Positions 1 to 10,812 of a DNA stretch of 64,000 nt are shown here, piece after piece; positions within the stretch are counted from its first letter, which is position 1; each line of letters opens with the position of its first letter. This DNA comes from Pseudovirgaria hyperparasitica (taxonomy: Eukaryota; Ascomycota; Dothideomycetes; Acrospermales; Acrospermaceae): contig NW_022985560.1 of NCBI RefSeq assembly GCF_010093815.1, positions 1,237,501-1,301,500 on the forward strand, in the 5' to 3' direction. Below the pieces are notes generated by a model, which made no database searches, was not told where the DNA came from, and saw nothing but the letters and a program-made list of their open reading frames with translations. The position numbers and the translations under genes are program-made.

Positions 1-189
1 GGTTACAGTAATGCCATTTAATTTGAACGTTGTTGTGTTAAATGTGGAGAATCCTGCATATTTGAAGGTGAAGGCGCCGTCGTCCTTCTCGGTAATCTCT
101 GTACGAGTGAACTGACTTGATTTCTTGCAAACAATATGGAGATCAATGAGCCTCGGACTTGTGTCGATTCTCCGATGCTCGGGCCGCAC
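1..189 (-). CDS. possible partial exon at the window edge, product unknown
   Basis: On the minus strand the frame read from base 189 down to base 1 is open and looks protein-like, ending at the window edge in ...FKLNGITVT. It contains no ATG, so if real it is an internal or 3' exon of a gene that continues to the left. One possible arrangement is a first exon starting at 203 (MYGLKCGPSIG...) in another frame, joined through an AG acceptor near 112, but the donor would be weak. I do not recognise the family. The claim rests only on open frame and composition. Confidence 0.25.
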   Translation of the reverse strand, partial: MRPEHRRIDTSPRLIDLHIVCKKSSQFTRTEITEKDDGAFTFKYAGFSTFNTTTFKLNGITVT

Positions 190-203
190 TTAAGCCCATA
201 CAT

Positions 204-933
204 AGTAGCTTATTTGGGTTAGCTTTGCACCTTTTCAAGCATTTAATCACCCAACAGTTCTAACTTTCTCGGACTGCTGACTACGTTTGCATGGAACACA
301 GGAAATCGGCGTCTCGGGCATACCTTGTATGGCGCGTCTGATCTATACCCGGCGGTTGATCGCCAGAGTGCAGCAGAAGTCTCCTTCGCCAAAAAGGACG
401 ATATCAGGTAGTCTATGTGTGCGGAGTGCTGCTACCCTTGATATTCCTGTTGAGGCAGCGTATTCCATGGTAAACCTAGACTGTAAAGCTAAAATTCGAG
501 GATTAGACATTCTGCCTAGACTTAAGAAGCGTTAGTGAGCTGCATTCATCATTCTGGTCACTGAATGCAAGCAATGTGCTGCGCCACATATATGCGGCTG
601 TGTATGTGGCTGATACAGATGACTGCTCCCTCGAGTCCACCCACGTCTATTTCCCAACCACAATCCCAGCCATCGTCCATTCATGCGCGCGCAACTCTAT
701 GAAGACCGTCGAGCATGGACACTTACGGTCCAGTTCAAGGTACAAGCCCGCATTTTGCCACAGAAAAGGCGCTTGCTTGTCACTGCAAACGATAAAGAGT
801 AGACGCTCATACTGTGAATGCAAACAGTTTGTGCTCGCCCATCACCGGAGCACTGTATGCTGGCACACTGCTGTAACTGCTGAAGCCTCGATTTATGCTA
901 GCCTTATTTACCTTCATTATCTAGGTCACCGCT
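204..933. other. intergenic stretch, nothing recognised
   Basis: Only short, composition-like open frames are present and none resembles a known protein. The right part is the 5' flank of the T5orf172-domain gene. Confidence 0.5.
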
Positions 934-2520
934 ATGCCGGTTATACATCATACCCCCGAAGCTCTACTGCCTCGTTCTGATTCGAAGAACCCTTCGACAA
1001 CGTGTAAGGGCATAACCTCGAGCGGAAGACCATGTAGACGAGCATTAGCCGTGAAAACTAAGCGACCATCAGGTGTTCTCGCAGTAGTCTCCGTCGGTAA
1101 TGACCGAGATGCCGCAGCATTCTTTTGCTGGCAACATCAAGACCAAGCCGACCTGCTTACGGTACGGAACAACGATCTCGACATAGTTGAAGAAGAAACA
1201 ACAATAATACCTTTAAGAGAGCGGAGTAGTATAGATACATTGGTACAGAGACTTGGTGTGCTGGAATTCGAGAACAATGTGCCAGAGAAAGAAGCTCGAA
1301 GTATACAGAAGCGTACACGGCAAGATCATTCAGAGCGATATAATGCGCCAACACAAGGCATTGCTCGGCCAAGGACATGGGAGAACGTTTCTGGACCCGT
1401 CATGATCGCACGGCGGAGTGACTCGCGCTTTCAGAAACCACCGTACATGTCTAAGCCTGCCGCGAAGCCCAGGAAGATAGGGTTTTGGCAGTTCCTCTGC
1501 TGCGGCTCGACTGATACCGATCACGACGGGCTGAAACAAGTCAGGCGAAGAGAGGCAAAACAAAGGCAGCAAGAGTCCACTACCATTCGCCCATCATATC
1601 AAAAACCAATGGAAGCGTCAAGACCGCACAGCACAGAAATTGCTCCGAACCATCAAAGCGCTACTGTCAACCCAACTATCTCACGCATACCAGCACGAAA
1701 GACCGTCAGCGATAGCTCGGTCAGCCCAGCAAATTCACTTGGTCAGCAAACCAATCCCATGAGATCACCCAAACAAAATATGAAATCTCCGATTCCTACG
1801 TCCCTTCCACCCGCGATCAGCATGTCTCTCCTACGATATCTCTCATCGCCACCCTCGTTGCATGACGAGCCGGGATACATCTATATGTTCTGGTTGACTC
1901 CCTCCACCACCTCACCACCACCACAACGCACCTCGTCCACACTCTTATCCGCCCGACCAGACATCCCACGCGGCCGTCGCGCAAGTGACGTGCTCTCAGA
2001 ATACTCCAGCGCCCGTTCCAACAGTTTGGGGAAGATGTCCACAAAGCTTACAAAGCCAGCTACCATCTTGTTGAAGATAGGGCGGACGGACAACGTCTGG
2101 CGGCGCATGCGCGAGTGGGGGCAACAGTGCGGCACCGTACCGAATCTGCTCAGATACTATCCGTATGTTGCGAGTTCTCCCGCTGTGTCCCCGTCAGGAT
2201 CATCAGCAACGTCACCGGCAGCATCCCCTGGAGCACATCCCCGCCGTGCTTCTCTCCAGCCGACTCATCAACAGCGACCTGACCATAGACGCGCGCGCAG
2301 TTCTGGTAACGGCGTTCGCCACGTTCCACACGCAACGCGCGTCGAGCGGCTGATCCATCTCGAACTTGCCGACCAGCAAGTCGATATCGAGTGTGCGTGC
2401 GGCACGACGCATCGCGAATGGTTTGAGGTCGAAGCCACTCTGGAGGGTGTCAGGAGAGTAGATGAGGTTTGTAGGAGGTGGGTGGAATGGGACGAAAGTG
2501 GAAGAAATCTGGGTAGATGA
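934..2520 (+). CDS. T5orf172 (DUF1766, GIY-YIG-like) domain protein, Mug113-type
   Basis: Single-exon gene of 528 aa. I chose the ATG at 934 because the first residues (MPVIHHTPEALLPRSDSKNP, then TTCKGITSSGRPCRR) look like the conserved N-terminus of fungal members of this family. The N-terminal third holds a small Cys-containing block (CKGITSSGRPC... FCWQHQ). The middle is basic and Ser/Pro-rich and probably disordered. The C-terminal part carries the domain: GYIYMFWL, then LLKIGRTDNVWRRMREW, then RVERLIHLEL and an EWFEV segment, matching the GIY-YIG-related T5orf172/DUF1766 fold found in phage and fungal proteins such as fission yeast Mug113. The domain is split by a low-complexity Ser/Ala/Pro insertion around residues 410-455. 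Its biochemical function is not established; nuclease activity is only suggested by the fold. Confidence 0.85.
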   Translation: MPVIHHTPEALLPRSDSKNPSTTCKGITSSGRPCRRALAVKTKRPSGVLAVVSVGNDRDAAAFFCWQHQDQADLLTVRNNDLDIVEEETTIIPLRERSSIDTLVQRLGVLEFENNVPEKEARSIQKRTRQDHSERYNAPTQGIARPRTWENVSGPVMIARRSDSRFQKPPYMSKPAAKPRKIGFWQFLCCGSTDTDHDGLKQVRRREAKQRQQESTTIRPSYQKPMEASRPHSTEIAPNHQSATVNPTISRIPARKTVSDSSVSPANSLGQQTNPMRSPKQNMKSPIPTSLPPAISMSLLRYLSSPPSLHDEPGYIYMFWLTPSTTSPPPQRTSSTLLSARPDIPRGRRASDVLSEYSSARSNSLGKMSTKLTKPATILLKIGRTDNVWRRMREWGQQCGTVPNLLRYYPYVASSPAVSPSGSSATSPAASPGAHPRRASLQPTHQQRPDHRRARSSGNGVRHVPHATRVERLIHLELADQQVDIECACGTTHREWFEVEATLEGVRRVDEVCRRWVEWDESGRNLGR

Positions 2521-3103
2521 TAGTAGCGATGATATGATGACAGAAGTATTCTACTTGGACAAACCGATGCGCGGCATTTCCGCACTCTTGTGTCCTGCAT
2601 CCTTCAGCCCCCTTCTCGTCGCCATACAGAACTGCCATTACTCGCTCGCAAGGTTTTCAATGGACTGTCTTGGCATGGCCGGAAGTTTTGGGTCTGTTGG
2701 ATCGAACTCATGATACCTGTCCTCAGAATGGGATATCGCCGAGCCAGTGGACTGGAAATCCAAGAGCTGGGTAGACGAGTACCGGTATGTATTAGTCTTC
2801 TCGGCGATTTCTGACCCAACACGTGAAGTGCTGCTAGGCCGCAGGATATGAGCAGGAGCTGCCAGAACGCTCGTCCACCACTTTGTAAAGGCACAGTCGC
2901 ACCATCACCATGTCCTCACAGACTCATCTTAACTAGGCCACAGCTCCATCTTTGTGTGAAATCGTTAGGCAGCTCCGCTCTAGCACACGGCTTCATTGAG
3001 CAACGCATATGTCACTCCAGCCATCGCGCGATCTCTTCCTTCATCATCATCATTATCATCCTCCTCCATCCGCACATGCCAGACCAGCCCTCGATCCCAC
3101 AAA
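2521..3103. other. tail-to-tail intergenic stretch with a TCA-rich simple repeat
   Basis: This lies between the 3' ends of two convergent genes. Around 3033-3065 it holds an imperfect TCA/TCC trinucleotide run. No coding signal was seen. Confidence 0.5.
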
Positions 3104-3619
3104 CTACGCACACCCAGTACACCCTCTCGCCCAAAACACATTCGCACCTTGCGGATCTTGATCCACAAGTATATTTCTGCACATCATCTCGTCAGCTCGA
3201 CCGTCCCCAATGCAGTCCCATTCCTAACCCCTCTCAAACACTCCTCATCTCGCCCTGACTTCTCCCCGACAGTAACTAAACCCCCTCTCCCCCCCAAAAT
3301 GCAGACAAGGACAAACTTACATATTCCGGTCAAAAAGGCTACATCCACCCGCACCAATCGCAAACGTCGCGCAGTTGGTATCCCTCGTACACTGCACCGC
3401 ACATACCGCCGGATCACTGCTGCTGCTGCTACTGCTGTGCGTCGAGCTAGAACTCGTCCAGTATGGTTTTGTCAATGGGCGGAGAGTGCCGCGGACGGCG
3501 CAGATGGCGGATGGACAGGATGAGGGCGATGACGGTGATGGTAGTGCTGCGACGGTGGAGACGAGGGAGAGTGCGAGGAGGAGGAAGAGCGGTAGTATGG
3601 CGGAGACGTGGATCTGCAT
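3104..3619 (-). CDS. small secreted cysteine-rich protein (candidate effector, PAN/apple-like)
   Basis: Two exons are proposed: complement of 3321-3619 and 3104-3176, with a 144-nt intron that has a perfect GTAAGT donor (3315-3320) and a TGCAG acceptor (CAG at 3177-3179). The product is 123 aa. A hydrophobic signal peptide (MQIHVSAILPLFLLLALSLV) is followed by a Pro/Ser stretch and then eight cysteines, with spacing such as CAVQCTRDTNCATFAIGAGG then CSLF. That resembles the PAN/apple-like pattern of fungal secreted proteins. The second exon ends in ...FWARGCTGCA, adding two cysteines. Without splicing, the frame stops right after the donor site, which supports the intron. Alternatives are a different downstream acceptor, or a secreted cell-wall or lectin-like protein rather than an effector. 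The signal peptide and Cys pattern are seen; the role is inferred. Confidence 0.65.
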
Positions 3620-4570
3620 CGCAAGTGTGGTGGTGGTGAGTGAGTGTAGAAGCGATATTACTGGGAGGTAATCAGGAGGAGGTGGCGAAATAGGTAGGAT
3701 AGCGACGAAAGTGTCAGAAAGAACGTCAAGTAGAGCTATCATGCAGAAGAACACAAGTCTACAGACAGACCATAGATTGCGAAGAGGGAGACAGGTATTA
3801 ACCCGAGGGAACAAAGGGGGTAATATCAAAGACTCCCCGAGCATCTCCGTAATGGAAAGGGGTGAAAAAGGTTCTTGACACGAACCGGAGTCACACGAAG
3901 CATGGGTATATATGTATCCCATCCATGGATATTCAAATTCATTATTACCCCAGAACACGCTGTTCGCAACCCCATGTGAATACCCACCCCACTACGTTAC
4001 CTAGGGCGCGTCATTCCGTAAAAAGACAAGCCACAGGCCCAACGCATAATTACAGTCCGAACCTCACTGACTGCTCACAAAGTTTCACTTTGGAATGTGG
4101 CGCTAGGCTGGATAAGGTAGCTCGGTAGGGACATACGAAACGCGGTACGATCCGCTAGCGTTCGCTAGGCAAGCAATCGGACGCGACGCGGCCGAGATCC
4201 GGGGGGGGGTGTGGAGATATAGATAGATTGCATAGACGAGTTTGGGGGGCTACTCCGAAGCCTCATGACATGCATTAGGAGAGCTCGGAGTTTGGGGCAG
4301 GCGGACACACACATGTCATGGTAGTATCGGGCTCTGGGCATGCATCTTATCCATGGATTAACCTTGTCCGTTCAGACTCATGTAGGAACCAACAACAGCA
4401 GTGGAAATTTACAATATTTAGATTGTCAGCCTTGTGTAGAGCGCGCATCTGGTGAAGCTCGGGTCTAAATGGAGTCTCACTCAGCCTCGGATTGAATATA
4501 AGCATGAATCTTGCAGAAGTATGGACCCTCTCGATCGAATAAAGTTCCTCCATCCTACTCACAGCCTGCC
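3620..4570. other. intergenic stretch with a G-run
   Basis: This is upstream of the small secreted gene and downstream of the amine oxidase. It contains a homopolymeric G run near 4201-4209 and a short inverted repeat, CTAGCG/CGCTAG, near 4155-4168. No gene was recognised. Confidence 0.5.
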
Positions 4571-6733
4571 CTAACACCCACACCCTTTCTTCGGATTCGC
4601 CGCCTTGCTTTCACCCACCCCCGCCATAGCCCCCGGAAACCTCTGCTTCTTCCCACTTGGCACACTGCAATAACTCGGCGGAACATCCAGAGCTGGATTC
4701 TTTGTGAAGAAGTTCCGTGGTCGCAATAACAACGTCATCGGCTCAGCAGGCATGACGGGGAAGTCCTCCGGTGAGGGGAAATGCGTGATGCCGAAGGTGT
4801 GCCAGAGCACAATGTCCTTGTTGGCGATAGGCGCAGACGGATTGGCAGAGATCCACGCCGGGATGCCTTGCGAAGGTTCGCCGCTGGTCTGTGGGACGTG
4901 ACGGCCGGCAGGGTGGATTTGGCTATCGTCGTCTGTGTCTGTCAGTACTGTTAGGTATAGGAGCAGGAGGAACATACATGGTGTGACATGGACAGCGTGG
5001 CGAGCGAAGCCGGCTCGCTTCCACACCAGGCCGCCCTCTTTCGGTAAGAGCTTTGGCACTTCTCTACTGACGAGTTTGTAGCTGACGGGCTTGTGACTGT
5101 ATGGATTGATCTTGTTCTCGTTGCACATCTCCCATGTACGGCTAGAATCGCCGTCGTAGTCGCTCTGACTCTGCTCTGCAGTCTCGAACTTTGTCTTTTT
5201 TGCGTAGAAGGCGTTACCGTATTTGTTCCCTGTTGAGCCTACTTCGCCTGCACCCTGAGCTGCGTCGACTTGGAAGACAGTATTGTTTGGACCGTCAATG
5301 TTGGGGTCTACACGGAGACAGAACAAGTGCTGATGGTTATGTGCGTTGACACCTGGATACACCTCTGTGCCCCAGCCGTTGGTGTCCTCACCAGGATTCA
5401 TGGCATATGTATTCAAGATACCCGTGAGTTTGATCTCGAGCTGCACAGTTCCGTCCTGGTGGAAGATCCAATACACGCAATATTCATAGTTAGCTGCCGT
5501 GAAAATATGGCTGATGACTAGCTTGCGAGCCCGAGTTACTGTGACCGTATCATCGCGAAAATCAGTGTGCTTGAACAAGATTCCGGCGTCTTCCTCATGT
5601 ATGCAGATTGCGTTCTTGATAGTTGTCGGGGCTCCAGCGCGATTCACAAAAGCTGCATCCATGTAGTGAATTGCGCCCTTACAATCGCAGCCTAGCGAAA
5701 GACTATTGGTCATGTAACCACCGCCGTACTCGCCTAAATCGAAAGCATGCTTGCGCTGATGAGGATGCTCGGGATTACCATATGGCACAACCATCTCAGC
5801 CAAGGAAAGTCGCCAGAAGATGGGTCGAACGTTGCCTTTGTCGTTGAAAGTGATGTTGTTCAACACGATGCCTTCCCTGTAGTTGAAGCCAATGTGAAGT
5901 GACCAGTTCTGCCAGTTGACTATGCAACCATCCATGGTAAACGATACACCTTCTGGCTGAGTGATATGGATAGGCTTGATATCTGTGCGGTATCCACCAT
6001 CTCTCTCAATTGCCTCGGCGTGGTAATTGTTTGGAGGGGCCTTGTTGATCGGCCTACGGACAGGGGGTACATCAATGTGAATAATCTCATGCGTGTCAGC
6101 ATTGAAAATGGGACAGAAATCGAGCGGAAAGCTGTATTGACTGTCGTCAATATCAGGGCGGTAGTACATAAGAGCTTGCTGCAGCCGGACTTCATTGCCA
6201 AAGCGCTCATCAAATCCGATTGTCCATGCTATATATCACAAATTAGCCATAATCACTCTTTAAAACACACGTGACTCACGATCACAGTACACCTTGTGCA
6301 TTTCTTCCGGTCCAATGCCAATGAGTCCGCACTGCTCAATAACCTTCGGGTCTTTCCTCACGATGCTCTCGACAATCTGCAAATCCTCCATCGTGATTAA
6401 TGGCTGCACACCCGGTGTGTACTGCCATGAGACGATCTTGCCCTCGTCTAGACTCACAAGACCATCGTAGACCTTGCTCCCCTTACCAATGGCTACCACC
6501 TCGGCGACTCTGTGCGGCCGCGTAGTATGCGCTGGGTCGGCAACCCAGGCTAGCATCTCAGCCTTACGCGGCTCCCACAGCGTGATAGCATTGAAAGCAA
6601 CATTGGAGTGCTCCCTTCGGACAATAGCTACGGCAGTTTCGATCTCGGATTCTGAGAGCGGATCGGAGGGATGCGGAAGCGGTGTGTTGCCGGTGACATG
6701 AGATGCGACTTGCTTGAGGCGCTCGAGAACCAT
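4571..6733 (-). CDS. copper amine oxidase
   Basis: Three exons: complement of 6280-6733, 4978-6228 and 4571-4932, giving 688 aa. It oxidatively deaminates primary amines to aldehyde, ammonia and H2O2 using copper and the self-made cofactor TPQ. The TPQ motif is visible as TAANYEYCVYW, with the modified Tyr at about residue 399. The catalytic Asp lies in AFDLGEYGGG (about 315), two copper His in NHQHLF (about 450 and 452), and the third His in GITHFPSPEDF near the C-terminus. Intron 1 (51 nt) restores VYCDPWTIGFDERFG. Intron 2 is in frame and stop-free: the spliced form gives HVTPY-DDSQIHPAGRHVPQ, typical of the family, whereas the unspliced frame inserts a hydrophobic run. Its acceptor is either 4933 (45 nt) or 4939 (39 nt), with no frame effect. 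The start at MVLERLKQ (6733) is preferred over an upstream in-frame ATG at 6811. No signal peptide or PTS1 is seen; the protein ends in GCGC. Confidence 0.93.
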
Positions 6734-7499
6734 TGTGCGTGTCTGAAGAGCGGTTGGAGGCTCGATAGAAAGTAAGCTACAAGTGGGGTATAGCAGAGTG
6801 CGAAGCTTCAATGTGATGAGTAGAAGCCATCTGGGCGCTGGTGAGGTTATATGATGGGTAAAAGAGGCATCGATAGCATGGGATGTCCACGTCCGATTGG
6901 AGACAAAGAGTGCGGAGTCCTCGCAGAATCAATGCGATGTGTTTGCCTCTATTTTATGACAAAGGCGATATTGTCAGCCATTTCGGACGGGTTCTGTGTT
7001 TTGGTAGAACGCGGGGTGATATCATATGGATACGGCTGCCCCAGGTGGAGACCGGGTGTCATTTCCTAATCGGGTTGTCCTGAGCATGAGCATGACTAAC
7101 CCTCGACCTCCTTCAAGTTCCATTATCACCAAATGAGATAGGTAAAAAGGCATGTTGATGAACAGATGCAATAACAAAAATCCCTTGAACAAACCCTAGA
7201 CGTAATCAACAGGAGAGATGGGCGTGTCTCCATCTTCATGCTTGGAACGAGACTCATATCGGTTCATATCACCAAAGACATTTCCACCATGGGACGCCAA
7301 TGAATGATTTCAATTGCATTGCAAATGAGGAATATCATTATTTTCCTAATAAGAGCGCCTTGACCCGTCCGATAGTAAGCCCATCACCTGGGTTTAGTAG
7401 ACTCGAGCGCCTGGTCTAATTCAAACCGTCCCTTTATCGCTGCGGTACCGTAGAAAGAGCAGCGATGCTAATATATTACAATACAAGAGTACCACAATT
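6734..7499. other. intergenic stretch, nothing recognised
   Basis: Promoter side of the amine oxidase and 3' flank of the Pop2 gene. No conserved coding or RNA feature was seen. Confidence 0.5.
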
Positions 7500-9056
7500 C
7501 TATCCTTTGTACGAGAAATTACCGAACACGCCGGAGCCTCCGCCTGGTGTCATGCTTCCGAGGCCGTGCCCATGACCGGGACCTGGGGTTCCCGAGGCAA
7601 GACCAGCGGCATTGGTCGTCGGGGTGCTCGGGGCACCATCTCTCTGCGTATTCGAAGAATTCGTGTGATACCCCATCTGGAAAGCATTAGCAAGAGCTGG
7701 ATTCCCGTTCGCTGAGTGGCCTTGTGCTGCCATCGCTGCCGCTTGCGCGGCTGCTGATGCAGGTGCTCCCACACCTGTCAAGCCCCACATCTGCCCGTTC
7801 ATCTCATGGGGTATCTGGCCGTCGAAGATCTTGTTCTTCATCTGGAAGAAGACCGTCCCCGTAAGCCATGCATCTGATCCGGCTGAGTGTTGTGTGCCGA
7901 CCCGTTGGCATCCAAGTTCATCTGCAAGATCTTGAAGTCCTGATTTGGTGCCAAGATTGCTGAGTATCGTGACTGCGGAGGAGGATAACTGATTCCGGGC
8001 CAGAAGGTTACGAGCGTGGCGCCAGAGAAACTTGACATCAAGTATGCTTGGAAAGTATTTAGCCACTAGTTCACGGTAGTCCTCTTCGTCGGCAGGTAGT
8101 TGTTGAGACCACATGATCTTGACCAGGTACGCAAAGTCATATCCTGAGTGGAATGAGAGCCAATGTACATCCTCGTTGAGCACCAAGCCAGATGATATGA
8201 GCAGAGAACCAAATGCGAGAGGATCAATTCCTTGCTGCGAGTGCTTATCGAAGTCTGCACCTGACTTCTTCAGCATTGAGATCGATTCCTCATTGTACAT
8301 GTCGTCCTCGAGGTTGAAGGAAAAGTTAAAAGACCAAGTGGTAGGGCACATGATCAAATTGTTGCCATAGCCCGGTCGACCAATAGTTCCCGCTTCCAAT
8401 TGCACGGGTGGCACCTCTCCCTCGATGTTGAACAACGTCACACCTAGCTGTATTATCTTCAAAAGATCGACGTTGCATCTAACGGTCTGGTAATGATAGC
8501 TGGCCTTTGTCGGAAATTCTCCCATCGGTCTCGCGACAACACCAGGAAACTCCGTATCCTGGCCGAATTAGCAAATCTGTGGCTCCGTAAGACATATTAA
8601 ACTTGCCATGCTAATGTATGGGTACTTCTCGATCAAGTTTCTTAGCATCTCCATCTCTTGCGCAAGATTTGTCTTCCACACCTCTCGTATCCTAGTGCTA
8701 AGGGCCTTAGTACCTAGACCACCCATACCCGCTGCCTCATGAGCTTGTTGTTGCTGCAACGCAGCGCCGTGCGCAAATCCCGCTCTTGCCGTCTGGCTGT
8801 CCAGACCTGTACCCCCGCCACTACCACGAAAGCCCGCACTACTGCCAAATCCACCTCCTAAACCAAGATCATTGCTAGACGTGAAAGCATTCAGATTAGG
8901 GTTCGCGCCGCCGAAGCCTGGGTGGCCACCGAGGTTTTGTGACGGTATGTTCTGACCCGGGTGCGGGAGATGTGACGATTGGAGAGCATTTTGATTGAAA
9001 TTGTTGTAAGGATTCGACATGTTCTGAGGCGCAAAGCGCCCCCCGGGGCGCGCCAT
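7500..9056 (-). CDS. POP2: CCR4-NOT complex deadenylase subunit Pop2/Caf1
   Basis: Two exons: complement of 8607-9056 and 7500-8558, giving 502 aa. This is the DEDD-family 3'-5' poly(A) exonuclease of CCR4-NOT, which shortens mRNA tails in the cytoplasm. After a Gln/Gly-rich N-terminal extension of about 110 residues, the domain starts with TRIREVWKTNLAQEMEMLRN. Motif I is DTEFPGVVARP, motif II is SFHSGYDFAYLVKIM, and motif III is QHSAGSDAWLTG, so all four acidic residues are in place. A Gly/Ala-rich tail follows. The intron (8559-8606, 48 nt) joins PYISM to DTEFPG and appears to use a GC donor (ATG|GCAAGT ... GGCCAG|GAT). The gene is divergent from the complex I B12 gene, with about 436 bp between the starts. 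Confidence 0.95.
8559..8606 (-). other. GC-AG intron in the Pop2 gene
   Basis: The donor reads GCAAGT rather than GTNNGT. No GT site near it gives the conserved join PYISM-DTEFPG, and the rest of the donor matches consensus, so this is a credible GC-AG intron. Confidence 0.8.
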
Positions 9057-9492
9057 AACGCCCGACTTATGAATAGTGAAGGAGTGTTGACGTCCGCCGT
9101 GTGCTTGAGTAGTTCATTCGCAGTAGCGAGAGGCTTGAGTATATGTAGGAGACGCGTCGCTGGGTAACGTTAAACCTGGCGTTTAGATCTGTGACTTCAC
9201 TTAACACACTGAGGGCGGCGTGGAGTGATTGGACGGTGGAATTTGAGTATTGTTGTGTGTCGTTGAATGTATTGCGAATCTCAATGACAGGTAGCTACGA
9301 AGATCCGGAGCAAGAGAGCACGCACGGGCCATCCACGAAATCGACCTCACCCCAGACCAACGATAACCTCATGCCCTCACAGCAACCTCTGTCCGGCTCG
9401 CAGAACGTTCAACACATCACAAACCTCTATTTGTACGACTATCACCTCGCAACATTACCAATTGCTGACCGGAGTAGCTCTGATCGCGCAGA
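9057..9492. promoter_or_regulatory. divergent promoter region, Pop2 and complex I B12
   Basis: The 436 bp between two start codons must hold both promoters. No specific box can be assigned with confidence. Confidence 0.5.
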
Positions 9493-9807
9493 ATGGCTCC
9501 TAAACCCAACCTCACGGGCTTCGACCCGCAAAAGCTCGCCGCATCATCCGGCATGCCAGCCAACGACCCATGGAAGCGATAGTTCGTCGACCCCTCAGTA
9601 TACCCTCCGTCGCACCCATACAACGTTCTGACAACTCGCAGTGAAGCGTGGAGATACACAGGACCCTTCAGCACACGCAATCGCTTCCGGCGCGCCTTCC
9701 CTGGTCTCGGCATAGCCACCGTTGCATTTGCCGGCTACCTTGTCTTCGAAGCCGTGTTTCTGAAGGAGGAGCACCACGGACATGACAAGAAGGATGATCA
9801 CCACTAG
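9493..9807 (+). CDS. NADH:ubiquinone oxidoreductase (complex I) B12/NDUFB3-like subunit
   Basis: This small gene has two exons, 9493-9581 and 9642-9807, giving 84 aa. It is an accessory subunit of the membrane arm of mitochondrial complex I. The spliced join NDPWKR-Y-EAWRYTGPFS carries the conserved PW...EAWRY...F block of the B12 family. It is followed by one membrane segment (GIATVAFAGYLVFEAVFL) and a His-rich tail (KEEHHGHDKKDDHH). The intron has a GTTCGT donor and a CTCGCAG acceptor. Unspliced, the first exon stops after 29 codons. Length and layout agree with fungal homologues. The neighbouring Pop2 gene is divergent. Confidence 0.88.
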
Positions 9808-10812
9808 AATGTGCATTGTAACGTGGTCAGAACGGGGAATCTTTTGTTCAAGGCGTTTGGGAAGCCTGCGGTGTCCAACGCTGCGTGTGGTTGAACTGTA
9901 CATATATACCATGGCGGAGACATACAGCTACAAGGAAAAGCCTATGGGCAGGCGGTGACATGTTCGGGAGTGCGGGAATTGTACTCAACATCATCCTAGC
10001 TTACCGTATCAAGAAAGTCGACCAACGAAGTGTCCTTTCGTAAAGCCTGCCCCTAGATCAGTTACCGCAGCTGATGAAACAGGAAGTGCACAAAGGTCTA
10101 TATTCCAGTCAACCTTTATTGATCTTAACGAAGTGAAAGAACGAAATATAGTCCTTCCCACCGGCTCAGATTCTATACAGACGTAATGTTATAAGTAAAC
10201 AATCCGTCCGACGACTTATCGGAGTCTGGCAATGGGAGTCGATAGGTGCAATAAAGTCTAGTCTTCAAGCGTTCGATCACTTCACCTTCTTTAGCTAGTC
10301 ACTCACACAAACAACTAGCATCAGCAACTGATACATGGACTATTTCCAGCCCATACAAAAGCATGAAGCGCTCATTTTCGCTCTATTAAGTACGCTTAGT
10401 CCTAAGATTCTAGTAATACGGACGTAACACACATCTCAAACGCCCGGTATCAAATTCCAAGAAACGCTTGCTTGCTTCAGTGCACGCCAGTCAACGCTGG
10501 TAATTGTCCCGTCTCCTGCTTCCACACGTGTGGTACCTGCGTACCCTCATCAACCCCTTCATCTAGTGACATCAATGTAGCGCATATTTTCTTATCACAG
10601 ACACATCATTCAGTACAGTTCAAGTTTCATATCTCTGATCATAACCATTGTCATTCAAATCGTCGCCCTTGTCGTCAAATCGCGGATCCTAGGGCAGCGC
10701 AACATGCAGTAAAAATTTCAAATCCGCCATCCTCGTAAAGTGGTATCGTGTCGATGTGCTCGTGACGCAGAAAATATCAAATCCAGGAAGCAACTCATGG
10801 CGCAGCGCCACT
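9808..10812. other. convergent intergenic stretch, nothing recognised
   Basis: 3' flanks of the complex I and kinase genes. Only short spurious frames are present, and no RNA gene was seen. Confidence 0.5.

Noticed and set aside
3620-3958. In-frame N-terminal extension of the small secreted protein (start at 3958)
   Set aside because: It would bury the signal peptide internally; the start at 3619 gives a normal secreted precursor.
4933-4977. Reading through as coding sequence in the copper amine oxidase
   Set aside because: It inserts a hydrophobic run in a conserved stretch; splicing restores the family sequence.
9808-10812. Possible tRNA or snRNA gene
   Set aside because: No T-loop-like GGTTCRANNCC with matching arms was found here or elsewhere in the window.
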